Assembly (NCBI RefSeq): GCF_963662255.1
Contig: NC_085046.1
Span: 95,993,324 to 96,057,323 of the forward strand
Reading direction: 5' to 3'
Length of the DNA: 64,000 nucleotides
Origin: Cinclus cinclus
Taxonomy: Eukaryota; Chordata; Aves; Passeriformes; Cinclidae
The notes under the pieces are model-generated. The model ran no database searches. It was not told the DNA's origin and was given only the letters and a program-made list of their open reading frames with translations. The translations under genes were made by a program, and so were the position numbers. Shown piece after piece: positions 11,976-23,915 of this stretch. Within the stretch, counting starts at the first letter, position 1. The number at the start of each line of letters is the position of its first letter.

Positions 11976-14246
11976 TTAATCTCCCACATGCCATTCTCAG
12001 AGAAAAGGAAAAAAAAAAATAAGTTTATGCAAACCCAGTCAACTGGAAGGAGCGTGTATTTTGATCCTCATGGCAGAACTTTACTCCCTATTAACACTGA
12101 AGTGTCCTGGCAAATGTCAAAGGACACTTATGCCAGATGATCTGGGTAATATTGAAAAATTTATAATGCTATGGCATAACACAGGGAGTATATTATTAAA
12201 GATGACAGCTTGAAAATAAATTTTACTGTGGTTTGTGATATCTTAATTTTATTTAAAAGAGCACTAGAACAAATAAGCACCTTGCCAGATGTTCATTGTC
12301 AAAGCAACTGAGCTCTGTTTTGGCTGAGCTTTGCAGTTTTTGCAAGACAACATAGAAGATGCCATCTCTTGCAGGGCAACAGATGAAATCAGGTGTTAAG
12401 CACAGAGGGAGCACAATTTACTCTAAATATTTTTATCAGCCTCAGCAAAAACTTTGTTTCATAAAGGATAAAAAAATGTCTTCCTTTGCAGACAAAGATG
12501 TTAATAACTTTACGTGATAAATGCTTACCTTCCTCTAGATGTTAAGCCATTTTTTTTGTGCAGGCTTTGCAGAAACTGTAAACTGAGTTATAGAACAACT
12601 TTCCACATCTTTGATATAGCAACTGTAAGGAACCTTCAAAGAGTGCAAAGAGTTGCAAGGGAGGAGCTAAAATGGCCAGCCATTGTATAATTGGAAAACG
12701 GTATAGGTGGTCTCGATGGAAAAGGGAAGGACCATAAAGCTTTATGTCTATTTATTCTCCCTACCACAATGGTAGGGCAGATGATTTGGTTTATTTTCTT
12801 CATTCTTTCTACTGAGGTAAGGAGATGTGTGAAAGAAAATCATTGGAAAAGCAGCCAGAAATCTATTCTGATTTAGGTATACAGAGTTCAAAAAATATTA
12901 CTAAGAGCAGTAGAAAGTAAAAAAGCATTTACACTCTTATCTATTCCTCTGGGAACGCAGTTCAACAGACTCAGAAAGTAAACTGCTCACAAAGAGGGGA
13001 AAAAATGTAGTAAGATAACATACATTTTGATTCTTTCCTTATTTTAAAACAATGAACAACAGTTTTCATTCCATTTTAAATTTGTGGTAACCCCTGTTTA
13101 GATTCCAGAAGTCATTATTTTATAAAGATTTGTTTGTAATTTGTACTCTTTGCTATTAGTCATTAGTAAAATGTGGTGTTCACGTCTGTAAGTGTGTATT
13201 TATGTATTAGAACAGTTTCATTTGTATTAATAAAATTTTTGACTGAAAATAGTAAATGAGAATTATGGTAAAACTCTTCACACCAGGAAAGTTATTCACT
13301 TGCCCAAATATTTAGGGGTTCAGCTTTCCAGCTATCTTTAAAATACATTGAAACATTGAGATAGATTGAAAGTAAGTATCTACAGCAAGAAAAGAAATAT
13401 ATTCCTTGAAAACAAACAAACAAACCCATAGTTTTGTGAGAGAGATTACTGAAAAAAAAGGGAAAAAATATCCTATTGTTTTCCTTCATACTATTTTAAT
13501 ACAGTGTGAGCATTTTATCTTTTCAGATTTTACATATGTTATCTTTTTTCTCGTATAATTAGAAATAAATATCAATATTTAATATTTGTTATATCAATTG
13601 ATCTCCAAATACAATCTGGATCCCACAGGCCCCTGAAGATCTTATGTTTTGATACTTAAGTAGTCCAAAATTAAAATCCATTTGAAGTAGCTGACTTTAT
13701 ATACTATCCTATTCTAGATTTATAATTTGGTTAATTTACGGCATATGCCGCAGCACTCTTAAACAGTGTTAAGAAGAACAAAATTCCACCCAGAGTGATC
13801 AGTGATAAACTGCATATGTATATTATTTCTGAAGAAGATAGGATGAATGTAAACAAAAACAAAAAATATTCAGACATCCAAATGCTGAAGGGAATATACT
13901 ATACAGGGTTTGGGCAAGAAGGAGAGCAGAGTCAGGTTTTTTTTCCCCTCGAGACTGGCTTTATGTCCTGGTAGTGCTGCAGTGACTTCACAGCCCACTA
14001 CAACTGACTGAATGGCTGCCCCTGGAAGTCTCAGCCTTATGGTAGCATGAAGCTTCCCACTTCAAATATTTATATATATGGGAAAAAAGAACTTTACTGT
14101 TAGAAATGCCTGACAGAAGAAGAAATTGCACTAACCTGAGTTTGACCATCAGAATTTATATTTTATTCCCATCTAGTTCAAGATGGAATGCAGACAGCAA
14201 ACACATTCCAGGTGTTCCTGGAAAAGATGGGGGAAAATCCTATCAG
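11976..14246. other. AT-rich non-coding DNA
   Basis: No supported gene. A 12-bp perfect palindrome containing two CpGs, CGGCATATGCCG, lies at 13739-13750 in otherwise CpG-poor DNA. Polypurine and AAAC repeats occur near 13410-13425 and 13850-13870. Confidence 0.55.

Positions 14247-14288
<42 letters not shown>
14247..14288 (+). repeat. A42 homopolymer tract
   Basis: Forty-two uninterrupted adenines. The length is unusual for birds, whose dominant LINE (CR1) does not leave poly-A tails. It may be a retroposed mRNA tail, although no AATAAA lies 10-30 bp upstream, or an expanded mononucleotide microsatellite. Lysine or phenylalanine runs in translated frames here are artefacts. Confidence 0.95.
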
Positions 14289-14293
<5 letters not shown>

Positions 14294-17200
14294 GTATGGG
14301 AGATATAATGGACAAGAAAGAATGAAAGGAACAGACAAATAGAAAAGGACTTTATGCTCTTCCTTGAGACTGACAATGACAGAGATGCTACAAAACAGAG
14401 GAGCATTATAGAGTGCTGCAGAGGTATTTGCTGTTCTGTCAGATTAGAAATAGAAATAACTCACTAGTCTGAGCCTGGGGGACACTTACCTAAGACCTCT
14501 GTCTAAAATTTGACTCCTGTAAGATTTAAGAGCAAAGGGAGAAAATGAGAAATATAGAAATATGTTGGGCTATGTCAGTTTTCTCCCATATTTTCATAAA
14601 ATTTTTAATACCCTTTTTAAAAATCCTTTTAAAAAATACAGAACTTGAAATATGTTTTGTCTGCTAACTTCACTGCACTTGGGAGATGAGGAGGGGATTA
14701 TAATGGGCTGTGACTGTGCCACTGAATGGGCTGTAACTGCCTGCCCAAAAATCTTCTCCATGTGGCGACAGTACCTTTAGCCAGCTGGCAGAGCTTAGAT
14801 CAGCTCCTGGCCTTCATTCCCTGTCACAGAAACACAACAGAAATCCTTTCAGAGAGGGAGCTTCTGTTGTTAGGACTCTAATTACCAAGCTGAACCTCTG
14901 TGTTTAAAGCCATCTACTGAAATAATTCCTCAAAACCTTGTCATTTGCTTAGAAAGGAAACCATGGGGTAAAATAAAATCATCATGAACTTCATCTTCTT
15001 GTTTCCCCAGGTAATGAAAAAGCATTCCTTGCCTCTAGTTATGTCTGTTGAACAGTTTTGACAGAATGACTGGGGAATTAAAAACATTTTCTTGTTTCAT
15101 TTGAGAACACTTAAGGTGTTTCTGTGTTTTTGCTGTGTTCATATGCATTGACAAGGAAGCACGTGGACCACATCAGTCCCTGACAGTTCAGTGGCTGTGA
15201 ATATTACACTCCTTGGATTAACATCACTTATTAGATCTGATTCTGCAGGCATATTTCAGGTCTTACATAGTGCTGCAGTTTTAAATCTTAATTTTCTCAT
15301 TTGCTTACAAATGTGAAAATAACTCTGTCCTTTAGCCATTTTTCAGCTTTCACTGCCATTCAGAATAGTCCTATTTTTCCCTTTATAAAAGTCCTTCATT
15401 CCTTTCAATCATCACTGGGGGTATTTTATATAATCAAATGCATAATTATACAATAATTTTCCAATACAGTAAGACTGTATTTTCAGATGAAACCAAACTG
15501 CAGCAGTTGAGGGGAAGCAATTTTAGTCTGTCTTCATATAAGAGCTGGGCTCAACACTGAGTACTGCTCTGGAACCTCAGAAGGAAATGTTGTTTTTCAC
15601 ATCAGTGGCGGTGAAACTGAAGGCTTACTTACAGCACCATGCTTACAATCGTTTTCTACAAGATGCTAGATAGTAAATCACCTTTTTCTTAAGTGTTTTG
15701 GGCTCAAACTCAGGTAGAGTTTTTAATTTATGTTGCAGATAAGTGACCTGGCCTTTACCCCAGAAGATCATTAGAGACGTAGCAAAGAAATGATGGTCAG
15801 ACATTTTCTCTCTTATATCAGTGAAAGTTTTCTTTGTCCTTCAGGTAACTCTCTAACCTTGAAGCTGGAGCAGTTCTGAGATTTATTTAGAAGTTCAGAG
15901 CAGTCATGTAATCAAGGTGCCTTGTTACCACCTCAGAAATGGAGCACTTGAGATCTGGGCTCCCGAGGGCAGCTACACAGATATTAGCTCATACTGCTCA
16001 GGGGGCTTCTATTTTCCCTGCCTTAACTTGTATGCTGCAATTTTCTGTTCTTGCTTTCCAAGCTAATTCTTGTTGGTGAGCAATTCAGCTGAAAAGACAC
16101 ATATTGTGCCTCAAACAGTTCTGCAACTCTGTTTAAACTGCAATTAAGATACAATTCTCCTAACTAAATCTTTTGACCACTTAAATCAAAGGGATTTTAA
16201 TTTAAAGTTTAGGGATTTTAATTTTCCATGTTCCATTCATTCACCAAAATGCAATTTATAAAGATTTTTATAAACATATATAAAAGGCTGTGCCTTTAAA
16301 GACGTTGGCACTGTGGCCCAATTTCTTAATGAACTTTGAAACAGACAATGTGTTTACGACTTCATTTAAAAAAAAAATTGTTCTGTAGAATTCTTTTTAA
16401 AGTTTTATTAGTGTCTCAGTCCTATATTAATTGTGTTGCACGTCCCCAGGTAATATCACCGGCATTTTAGAAAGGCAAATTCAGCTGATGGATGAATTTC
16501 TCTGCAGAGGTTTATTAACATTTTTGTCAATTTATCCTATTAAATACTGCACCATCCCTAGGTGGTAATGAAGTGCAATAGCAGCAGAGGCTTCACACAA
16601 TGATGGCAAACAGATTCCAATAATTTTCTCAGTGGTATCTTCATAGTACCAGTGAAATGCTGGTCTTTACAAGTATGTCTGGATGAGTAAAAACCCCGCA
16701 CAGATAAAACCCAAAAATTTATATTTATGAATATTAATTTAAAGTGAGTATACCTCATTATGTCCTCAAACTTCAGCAGCAGCCTAAGGCATAGAATTAA
16801 GAGGAATTAAGAGTATTGACAGCAATATTTCCCCTGGTAAAGCAAACATGCCAGAAATTTGTGTAAATATACGTAGAGGCTGAAAAATGAGACATATGTA
16901 GCAGAAACTTGACCCTGAAACCTCACTTTATCTTAAAGAAAGGATAAAACACACAACCATCCCACACTCCAATGCCCACAAACACCAGTGAAATGGTTTC
17001 TCTTGATGTCAAAAGGCAGTACAATACGATATCAAAAAAAGCTTGAAATTCAAATTTTGACTACTAAATATTTACAACAATGAGATTATGAATGTTAAAT
17101 TTCATCACTGGGATTTTTCAGCAAACAGCTTCAAATAATTAATTTGAGAAACTGCAATTTATTTTTTTTAGAAATATCTAAAAATCACTGAATTAATTAT

Positions 17201-20082
17201 TCATTGTAAACTACTCCCTCCTGTGACAGTGACTTCCCATTTCTCACACAATTTATTAACTTTTACTGCATTGCCATAGTTTTTTCCTATAACAAAAACA
17301 TAAGCGGCTCATAAGATTCTAAGAAATATTATGAATGCTATACTAAAGAGTACATATTAAACTTGTATTAAAACTTTATGAAACTTAAGTAAAATAAACT
17401 ATAATAAAATAAGGATAATGGAAAGAAAGTAAGTATTAAAAGGGATTTTGAGAACTCTGCTAAAAAAGCTGATAATAATACTAAATATTGCCATAAAATA
17501 AAATAAGAATTATTGAATATTAAATCATTAGGTAGTTCATAGTCAAAAAGTAAGAAATACAACTGCTATTATGTTGTAGAGGGGGAAAACTTGCCTATGC
17601 CATGGAACAGAGAAGTAAATTATGCATATTCTATCAACATTATCAATTGTAATTCGTGGATTATTTCTAATTATCTACCCATGTGCAGTAAAATTTGTTG
17701 GACTTTTGGTACTTAGTGTCTTAACAAAGCTATAACTGGTCTCCATCTCCCAACAGGCTCATGCCTGCTTTGTGTATCATCATGATTTCCAGCAAACCGT
17801 GGGCAAAGTGAGCCTTTCAGAAACTCTTTCATGTTCGCTTGTGTGTTTGCTTGCTTGCTTTAAACAACAATAGACAAAATAGAAATGAGGTGGCTAGTGA
17901 TGAATAACATAAAATTCAGAAAAGAGAATGTCTGCCAAATACTGAAGCATCTTCAGTATTTACTTCTTCTTTTTAATGTTTCTTCTCGGAAATATTGTTG
18001 CATCAGAGTGTCATTTTTTTCTTGCTTTGGAGTTTTTCTAAGGTTGCCATAGAGAAAAAAGCAGCTTATCTTTCTAATTGCAAGCTGTCTTTGCCAGCAA
18101 TGGAAAAAAATCCACTCCAGTTTCCAGAGGAAAAAAAATCTGGTCCTTTTTTTTGTATTTTTCTTGAGAATGAGTGGTCAAATATGCACCTTTTTTGTCT
18201 TCATCAGAACAGAATAATGTCATCCCAGGCTCAATCATAGCCATAGATTTCTCAAAACAGTGCTCATTTGTATTTATCTTTGTTTTTCCTGGTTGCTAAA
18301 TAAATATTAGTTACTGAAAAGCAATTGGTAGGGCTTTGCATTATCCACTCAGAACTATCCCCAACAGATAATAATCAAATCCATGTAGCTGTTATTTAAA
18401 AGAATATTTATCTTTTGATGACTTTTCAAGGATTAACAGTTTATAATTTCATTAACCTTTAACAAAATATCTTCTTAGTTTGGGTCTTAACACCGACTCA
18501 CCAATCATAGAATTCTCTTACATAAAATCTCACTAAACAAGCTACCAAGTGCCCCAAAATATGACAAATTTAGATAATTTTTTAATTTTTGAAGTTTAAA
18601 AAATATTTCCATCCTTATAAATAGAAAAAGTATTAGTTTTGTGCTCAGCCATTTAGGACGCCTTTCTAGAGTTTAGACTTGCAAAGGGGTATTAATTACT
18701 TTTGATACAATTGAAATAACAATGTTGCACAGCACTGCATTAGTTTTTTTTCCCATAAGGCCCTGGATTTCCAACTCAGGTCAAATACTTGTGTCTGTTC
18801 ACTCATATCATACGGTAAGCACTCCCAGACTGGAAATCAGATTTCTGAAACCAGATGAATACTGAATTAAAGCTGACTAAGAGAGAACATGAATAAATTC
18901 TGGCATATTTGTTTATTGATTTATTTTTAATTTGGGACTGGATCCAAAGACCAAGACAGTCAGTATAAACAGACTCTGGATAAATTTCTGTAAGTCTTTG
19001 CCCTGGAAAACTCTTAATTAGCTAGTTGGATAATAAATATGCATTGCTGTATTGATGTATTTTTCAGCTGTGAGGATGCTATGTACTCATGAGACAAATA
19101 ATATTTTACATTTGATACTGAAAGCAAGAGAGCACTTTTTAGCAAACTATTTTTATTTTTCTTACACTGAGAGTTACTAGTGTCAGAATTGCAATCAATA
19201 CAATATTTCTGCATGAGGGAAATACATGCTCCTATAGAAAGCTGAGTATTTTGAATATGGTAATTTAAAATTACATGTTTTAATCCATTTCCCACAATCC
19301 ACAATCTATTTTATTCCACAAATAAATTTTTTATTAGTATTTACATTCTTTTCCACTCTTCCACATGTTCATTTAAAAATGAAATACATCAAATAATTTA
19401 CTGGCATGAGTTTTATGAGTTTTATATTAATAAATTGTGCATAAAGTTTTCTGGTTAATCATGAAGGAGAACATAGTTCTTGCAGCTGGTGTTGGAGAAG
19501 AAATTATTCATAAGTCTTTCTATGGGCATATTTCTGAGTATTGATTGTTTTGTACAAATCCAGTTGAGTTCCTCTGATACAGCTATCTTCTGTTTATCTT
19601 GGAACAACAAGGGTTTCTTCTCAGACATGGATCAAGCATTAAAAATAAAATTATTGATTTTGAAGTGTGAAATGTAAGGGCAGCAACTCCTAAATCCAAA
19701 ATAGATTAGATGTCCAGGAAAACATTTAAGCTCAGAGGAACACAGTGTAAACCCTCTTTACACAACTAACTTCCTAGTGCATTGACTCAAAGAAAGATCT
19801 ATCTATTCCAAGTGAGATAAAAAGTCTGAGAAAAAGTATTTTAAAAGGGGAAACAAAACTAATATTTTGTCCATTAACACCAGCATCAGTTAAACAAAAT
19901 TATTGGAATTTGTCATAAGATAAAACTGATTTGGCTTGCTTAAAAATGATTGATGCCCTTTATTTCTTCCCTTATAAAAGCTTTTTTATTATACCCATCC
20001 TGACTACTTACATGTAGCCATTAATTAAAATGCAAATTTCAAGAAATATTGTTTTATCTCTCTTATATTCTACCCGGTGACA
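14289..20082. other. AT-rich non-coding DNA
   Basis: No supported gene or mobile element. The 14690-15010 part is slightly richer in G+C and could be conserved non-coding sequence, but this cannot be judged without alignment. A short tandem echo of AGGGATTTTAATTT occurs at 16190-16222. Confidence 0.5.
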
Positions 20083-20677
20083 CAATAATTCATTTCCGGA
20101 TTGCACTTGGATAGAGTTAATTTTCTTCACTGTTGCTGGTATGGTTTGGGGTTTTGGATTTGTGCTGGGGACAACCTGATAACACAGGGATGTTTTTGTG
20201 ATTACTGAGCAGCTCTCACATGTGGACACGGCCTTTTCTGCTTCTCATATTGTCCCACCAGCAAGGAGTCTGGGGGTGCACAAGGACCTGAGAGGGGACA
20301 CAACCAGGACAGATGACTCCAATCAAGAAAACAACATTCCATACCATGTAGTGTCAGTCTCATCATATAGTCCTGAGGAAAGGAGGAGGAGGGAGCTGTT
20401 CAGAGTGATGATATTTGTCTTCCCAAGTCACCATTATGTGTGGTGGAGCTCAGCTTTCCTGGGAATGGCTGAGCATACCTGCTTGCCCATGGAAAGTGAT
20501 GAAATCATATTTGGGTTGCTTTGCTTCCACACGTGGCTTTTGCTTCACCTCTTAAATTGTCTTCATTTCAACCCAGAGATCTTTTCTTTTGCACTTCCAG
20601 CTCTGTCTCCCATCCCAGGAGGGATGAGTGAGTAACTGGCTATGTGGGGATGAGCTGCCAGCTGGGGTTAAACCATG
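20083..20677 (+). mobile_element. ERV LTR, nearly complete, with a short internal remnant (copy B)
   Basis: A short piece ending the internal region (about 20083-20166, with TAGAGTTAATTTTCTTCACT and GTTTTGGATTTGTGCTGGG) leads into the LTR. LTR blocks visible in order are GATAACACAGGGATG; TTTTCTGCTTCTCA; GGGGGTGCACAAGGACCTGA; CATTCCATACCATGTAGTG; GATGATATTTGTCTTCCCAAG; GGAATGGCTGAGCA; TGCCCATGGAAAGTG; and the ending CAGCTGGGGTTAAACCATGA. The same blocks occur in copies A and C. The TATA-like site reads CATATAGTC (near 20367) and the polyadenylation hexamer is lost (TTAAAT), so the promoter and terminator look decayed. ORFs inside it are not genes. Confidence 0.85.
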
Positions 20678-20940
20678 AGAAGCTCTAAGAAACACTGCAC
20701 TTCAGAGACACCATGAACCACTTCAACCCATCCAATGATGGATAATTAAATAGTTGAGATAAATCAGCCAGATATTACTATTCCTTATCATCTCTGATAA
20801 ATGGCCTTTGGTGGTTTTAAGAGAATCCAGATATCCAAAGACACCTTATGTGAAGTCCCAGCACTTTCTGCTCCACATAGGAGAGAGAATAAAAAGAGTT
20901 ATTTTTTTATAAAATAACTATAAGGGGGGGGGGAAGAAGA
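20678..20940. other. spacer between LTR copy B and the pentamer array
   Basis: Unique sequence. It ends with a G10 run (20924-20933) and a transitional GAAGA-like stretch immediately before the array. Confidence 0.6.
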
Positions 20941-21305
20941 GGAGAGGAGAGGAGAGGAGAGGAGAGGAGAGGAGAGGAGAGGAGAGGAGAGGAGAGGAGA
21001 GGAGAGGAGAGGAGAGGAGAGGAGAGGAGAGGAGAGGAGAGGAGAGGAGAGGAGAGGAGAGGAGAGGAGAGGAGAGGAGAGGAGAGGAGAGGAGAGGAGA
21101 GGAGAGGAGAGGAGAGGAGAGGAGAGGAGAGGAGAGGAGAGGAGAGGAGAGGAGAGGAGAGGAGAGGAGAGGAGAGGAGAGGAGAGGAGAGGAGAGGAGA
21201 GGAGAGGAGAGGAGAGGAGAGGAGAGGAGAGGAGAGGAGAGGAGAGGAGAGGAGAGGAGAGGAGAGGAGAGGAGAGGAGAGGAGAGGAGAGGAGAGGAGA
21301 GGAGA
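20941..21305 (+). repeat. (GGAGA)n pentanucleotide array, 73 pure copies
   Basis: Seventy-three tandem GGAGA units cover 365 bp with no interruption visible. All purines lie on the plus strand and all pyrimidines on the minus strand. The two long minus-strand reading frames that read as Leu-Ser-Ser-Pro repeats are artefacts of the array, because a 5-bp unit free of stops in every frame stays open indefinitely. Perfect homogeneity over this length implies recent expansion, or an assembly consensus that may not reflect the true copy number. Confidence 0.98.
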
Positions 21306-23305
21306 GGTATGGACAGGCTTAGAGGTGAAGCAGGGAGCTGGTGAATCACATTGACTGCCCATTGCAAGGGCAGCTTTAAGACTACTTAGTTCATGAAGAA
21401 GCATCCTTTGGTTATCAAAGCTTTTCTGTAGACTCCTCCTGCACTGCACCCTAATGAAATTTACCTTTGTTCAGTGCCCACATCTCAACTCCCTGCTACT
21501 TCAGGGAAAAATCAAATGGCGAGTTAATAACTAAAAAACCCAAAAGCACTAAGTGTTTTGTTGTTTTTAAAGTCCACCAGGTATCTGGAAATAAGCAGTA
21601 ACTACCCTGCATAAACAAAAATAATGAATACTAAAACTCTGGTGATAGCCAAGATCATAGTGATTAAGTGAACATTTGAGGGTTTTAATCTAGTTCCTTT
21701 AATTGCCACCTGCTCCCAGAATACCCTGGCCACTTGTTCTGCCCTCACATTGCCAACTGGCCCAAGAGTGATGTAGCAGTGCAAACAGATGATCAGATAA
21801 GAAAAATCAGTCCAGACAAAAAGTAACCCAGAAAAGTACTTTCCGCTGGATCAGTTCCCTGCTACTGTTTACCCCCTGGCTGCATAAGCACTTGCATTAG
21901 TCACATTTACATGGGGTGAGAGCAGCAAGAGTGGCTGAAACCCTTAGGCAGCATTTCCTCAGAAAGCCAATTTACCTTTTGGGCTGTCTGGGCTTATATA
22001 TTTAGAGTGAATTTCTTCTCACACTGCACAATGTGTAGTTCCTTCTAGTGGTTTCTAAGAACTATAAAAACCCATAATCAATACTCTTTGTACATGCTAT
22101 TGCAAACTCTGAGTAAGAAAGTGGGGGACAAAAGTTGCAAAGAGGGAAAGATGTAGGCTGTAAGGGAGCATCCTGTAGTTAGGGGAAGTAGTTTCAATGT
22201 TTATGATGCTGATTATGAACAAACCTCAACATAAATAACCAAAGCCAACAATGATAAGTTGCTTTTCAGAAACTCCACGTGCCATATTAAAGCTCATTTT
22301 AAGTTTCTTCAGTAGTTGTTTGATACTTGAGTGGGGGTCGTGTTAGAAATTGTGCATTGAATTAAGAATCAAATAAAGCTCTTAGGTTTTATATCAGTTA
22401 CACTATGAATTAGTTAAGAAAATAAAAATCCCTCCTGCATAATGTCTTTGATCCTTGCAAACAAAACACACACTTGGAATAAAAAACAACCATTTTTCAA
22501 TCATTTAGTGATAATATTATTATTGGAATATTTTTACATATTTTTTTATTCCAGTCATAATAAAAGCCTAGAAATATACAAATTTTAACAGCAGTAGAGT
22601 TTGACATTTCTTGTTTTCTGAGCAAATAGATTTCAATAAATATTTCATAAAATTACAGCTCATGGAAGTAACATAAGTGCTCTCCTGGACAAGGTGAGTG
22701 CTCTTGTGCAACAGATTCAAGATGGCTCAACTTGACCTTTCATTGTAAAATAGGATTGGACTTCTGCCATATTATAGAAGCTCTTCTTGTAAATATCCAG
22801 ATGTCCCCATTAGCTTCTAGAGGTTTTTCACCAGGCAGAAAACAGTGGAAGTGGTTATAGCAGCATATGCTCTCATACCACAAAACTAAGTCAAGCCAAT
22901 GATGTTTTGAGCATTCTTCAAGTTCTTGACAGAGGTTTTGGTAAGTACTTTTGCAATATGTATTACGCATATGCTTGTGTGGGCATGCTTTTGGGGTTTT
23001 TTTTGGTTTTTGGTTTGTTTTTTTTTAGGTTTTTGTTGTTGTTGTTGTTGTTTGTTTGTTTGTTGGTATTGCATAAAGAAATCCAGAAGAAAATGATAGT
23101 TTGAGCAACTACTTTGATAGTTTGAGCATGTTACTGTGAGCCAGACAAGCACAGTTTGAAAGAGTTTCCTTATGTATTCTGTAGGTTTCTGTCTTAATTC
23201 CATGGGTTTAGGGCACCTAGTTATACATTTTATAGAGATAGAAAAAAACATGCTTAAGGTGACTGGATTAGATCATTAAACCATCAATCTTTGCTTCAAA
23301 TTTTT
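21306..23305. other. non-coding DNA between array and inverted LTR
   Basis: No supported gene. It includes a T/G-rich simple repeat at 22989-23066. Confidence 0.55.
22989..23066 (+). repeat. T/G-rich simple repeat with (GTT)n and (GTTT)n
   Basis: Runs of T separated by G2-G4 lead into about six GTT units and then GTTT units. The long minus-strand frame here (Gln/Lys-rich) is a product of this simple sequence. Confidence 0.9.
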
Positions 23306-23915
23306 CATGGTCGTCACCCCAGCTGACAACTAAGCTGTACACACATGCTTGCCCCTCTCCCTACCAGAATTCCCCAGTGTGATGGGGAAAAGAATCAGTA
23401 ATGTAAAAGCTAGAGAACTCGTGGGTTAAGATAAACTTTAATAGGGAAATAAAAAGCCATGTGCCCAAGCAAAGCTAAGCAAGGAATTCATTCACCACTT
23501 CCCATGGGCAGACAGGTGTGCTCAGCCATTCCTGAGAAAGCAGGATTCCATTCTGCATATCAGCGACTTGGAAAGACAAATATCATCACTCCAAAAGCCC
23601 TTCCCTTCCTTCTTCACACAGCTTTATATACTGAGCACCACGACATACGATACAGAATATCTCTTTGGTCAGCTGGGGTCAGGTGTCCTGGCTGTGTCCA
23701 CTCCCAGCTCTTTGCACACCCCAAGCCTCCTGGTCAGCAGGGGGTAGGAGAAGCAGAAAAAGTCTTGGCTTTGTGTAAGCTCTGCTTAGCAGTAACTAAA
23801 ACATCTCTGAGTTATCAAGACCATTTCCTTCAAAAATCCAAAACACAACCCTACACTAACTACTGTGACAACTACTAACTCCATCACGGCCAAAGTCAGC
23901 ACAATATTCCATGCA
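23306..23915 (-). mobile_element. ERV LTR with internal remnant, inverted relative to copy B (copy C)
   Basis: Read on the minus strand, the internal remnant comes first (23915-23831, TTAGTGTAGGGTTGTGTTTT). The LTR follows: GATAACTCAGAGATG; TTTTTCTGCTTCTC; GGACACAGCCAGGACACCTG; AGAGATATTCTGTATCG; a well-preserved TATA box CAGTATATAAAGCTG (TATATAAA at 23630-23623); GATGATATTTGTCTTTCCAAG; GCCCATGGGAAGTGGTG; ATTAAA (23442-23437); and TTAACCCACGAG. The end is CAGCTGGGGTGACGACCATG near 23306. Block order and sequence match copy B closely, and promoter and polyadenylation motifs are better kept here. An ORF of 139 codons on the opposite strand is a chance frame in the LTR. Confidence 0.87.
23623..23630 (-). 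promoter_or_regulatory. LTR TATA box
   Basis: The minus strand reads TATATAAA within CAGTATATAAAGCTG, at the place where this LTR family carries its promoter. It lies about 190 bp upstream of the ATTAAA hexamer at 23442-23437, a normal U3/R arrangement. Activity is not implied. Confidence 0.5.

Noticed and set aside
14176..14246. Collagen-like IPGVPGKDGG frame after an acceptor-like ATCTAG
   Set aside because: It holds only about one and a half regular Gly-X-Y triplets and runs straight into the A42 tract; it is too short to support an exon.
20198..20635. 145-codon plus-strand frame
   Set aside because: It lies entirely inside LTR copy B and has no retroviral or host protein features; LTRs of this family are non-coding.
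20907..21449. Two long minus-strand frames (180 and 149 codons) reading as Leu-Ser-Ser-Pro repeats
   Set aside because: They are translations of the GGAGA array, which has no stop in any frame; there is no gene structure.
22886..23251. 121-codon minus-strand frame rich in Gln and Lys
   Set aside because: Its centre is the T/G simple repeat at 22989-23066 and the rest is low-complexity.
23459..23878. 139-codon plus-strand frame
   Set aside because: It is antisense to LTR copy C.
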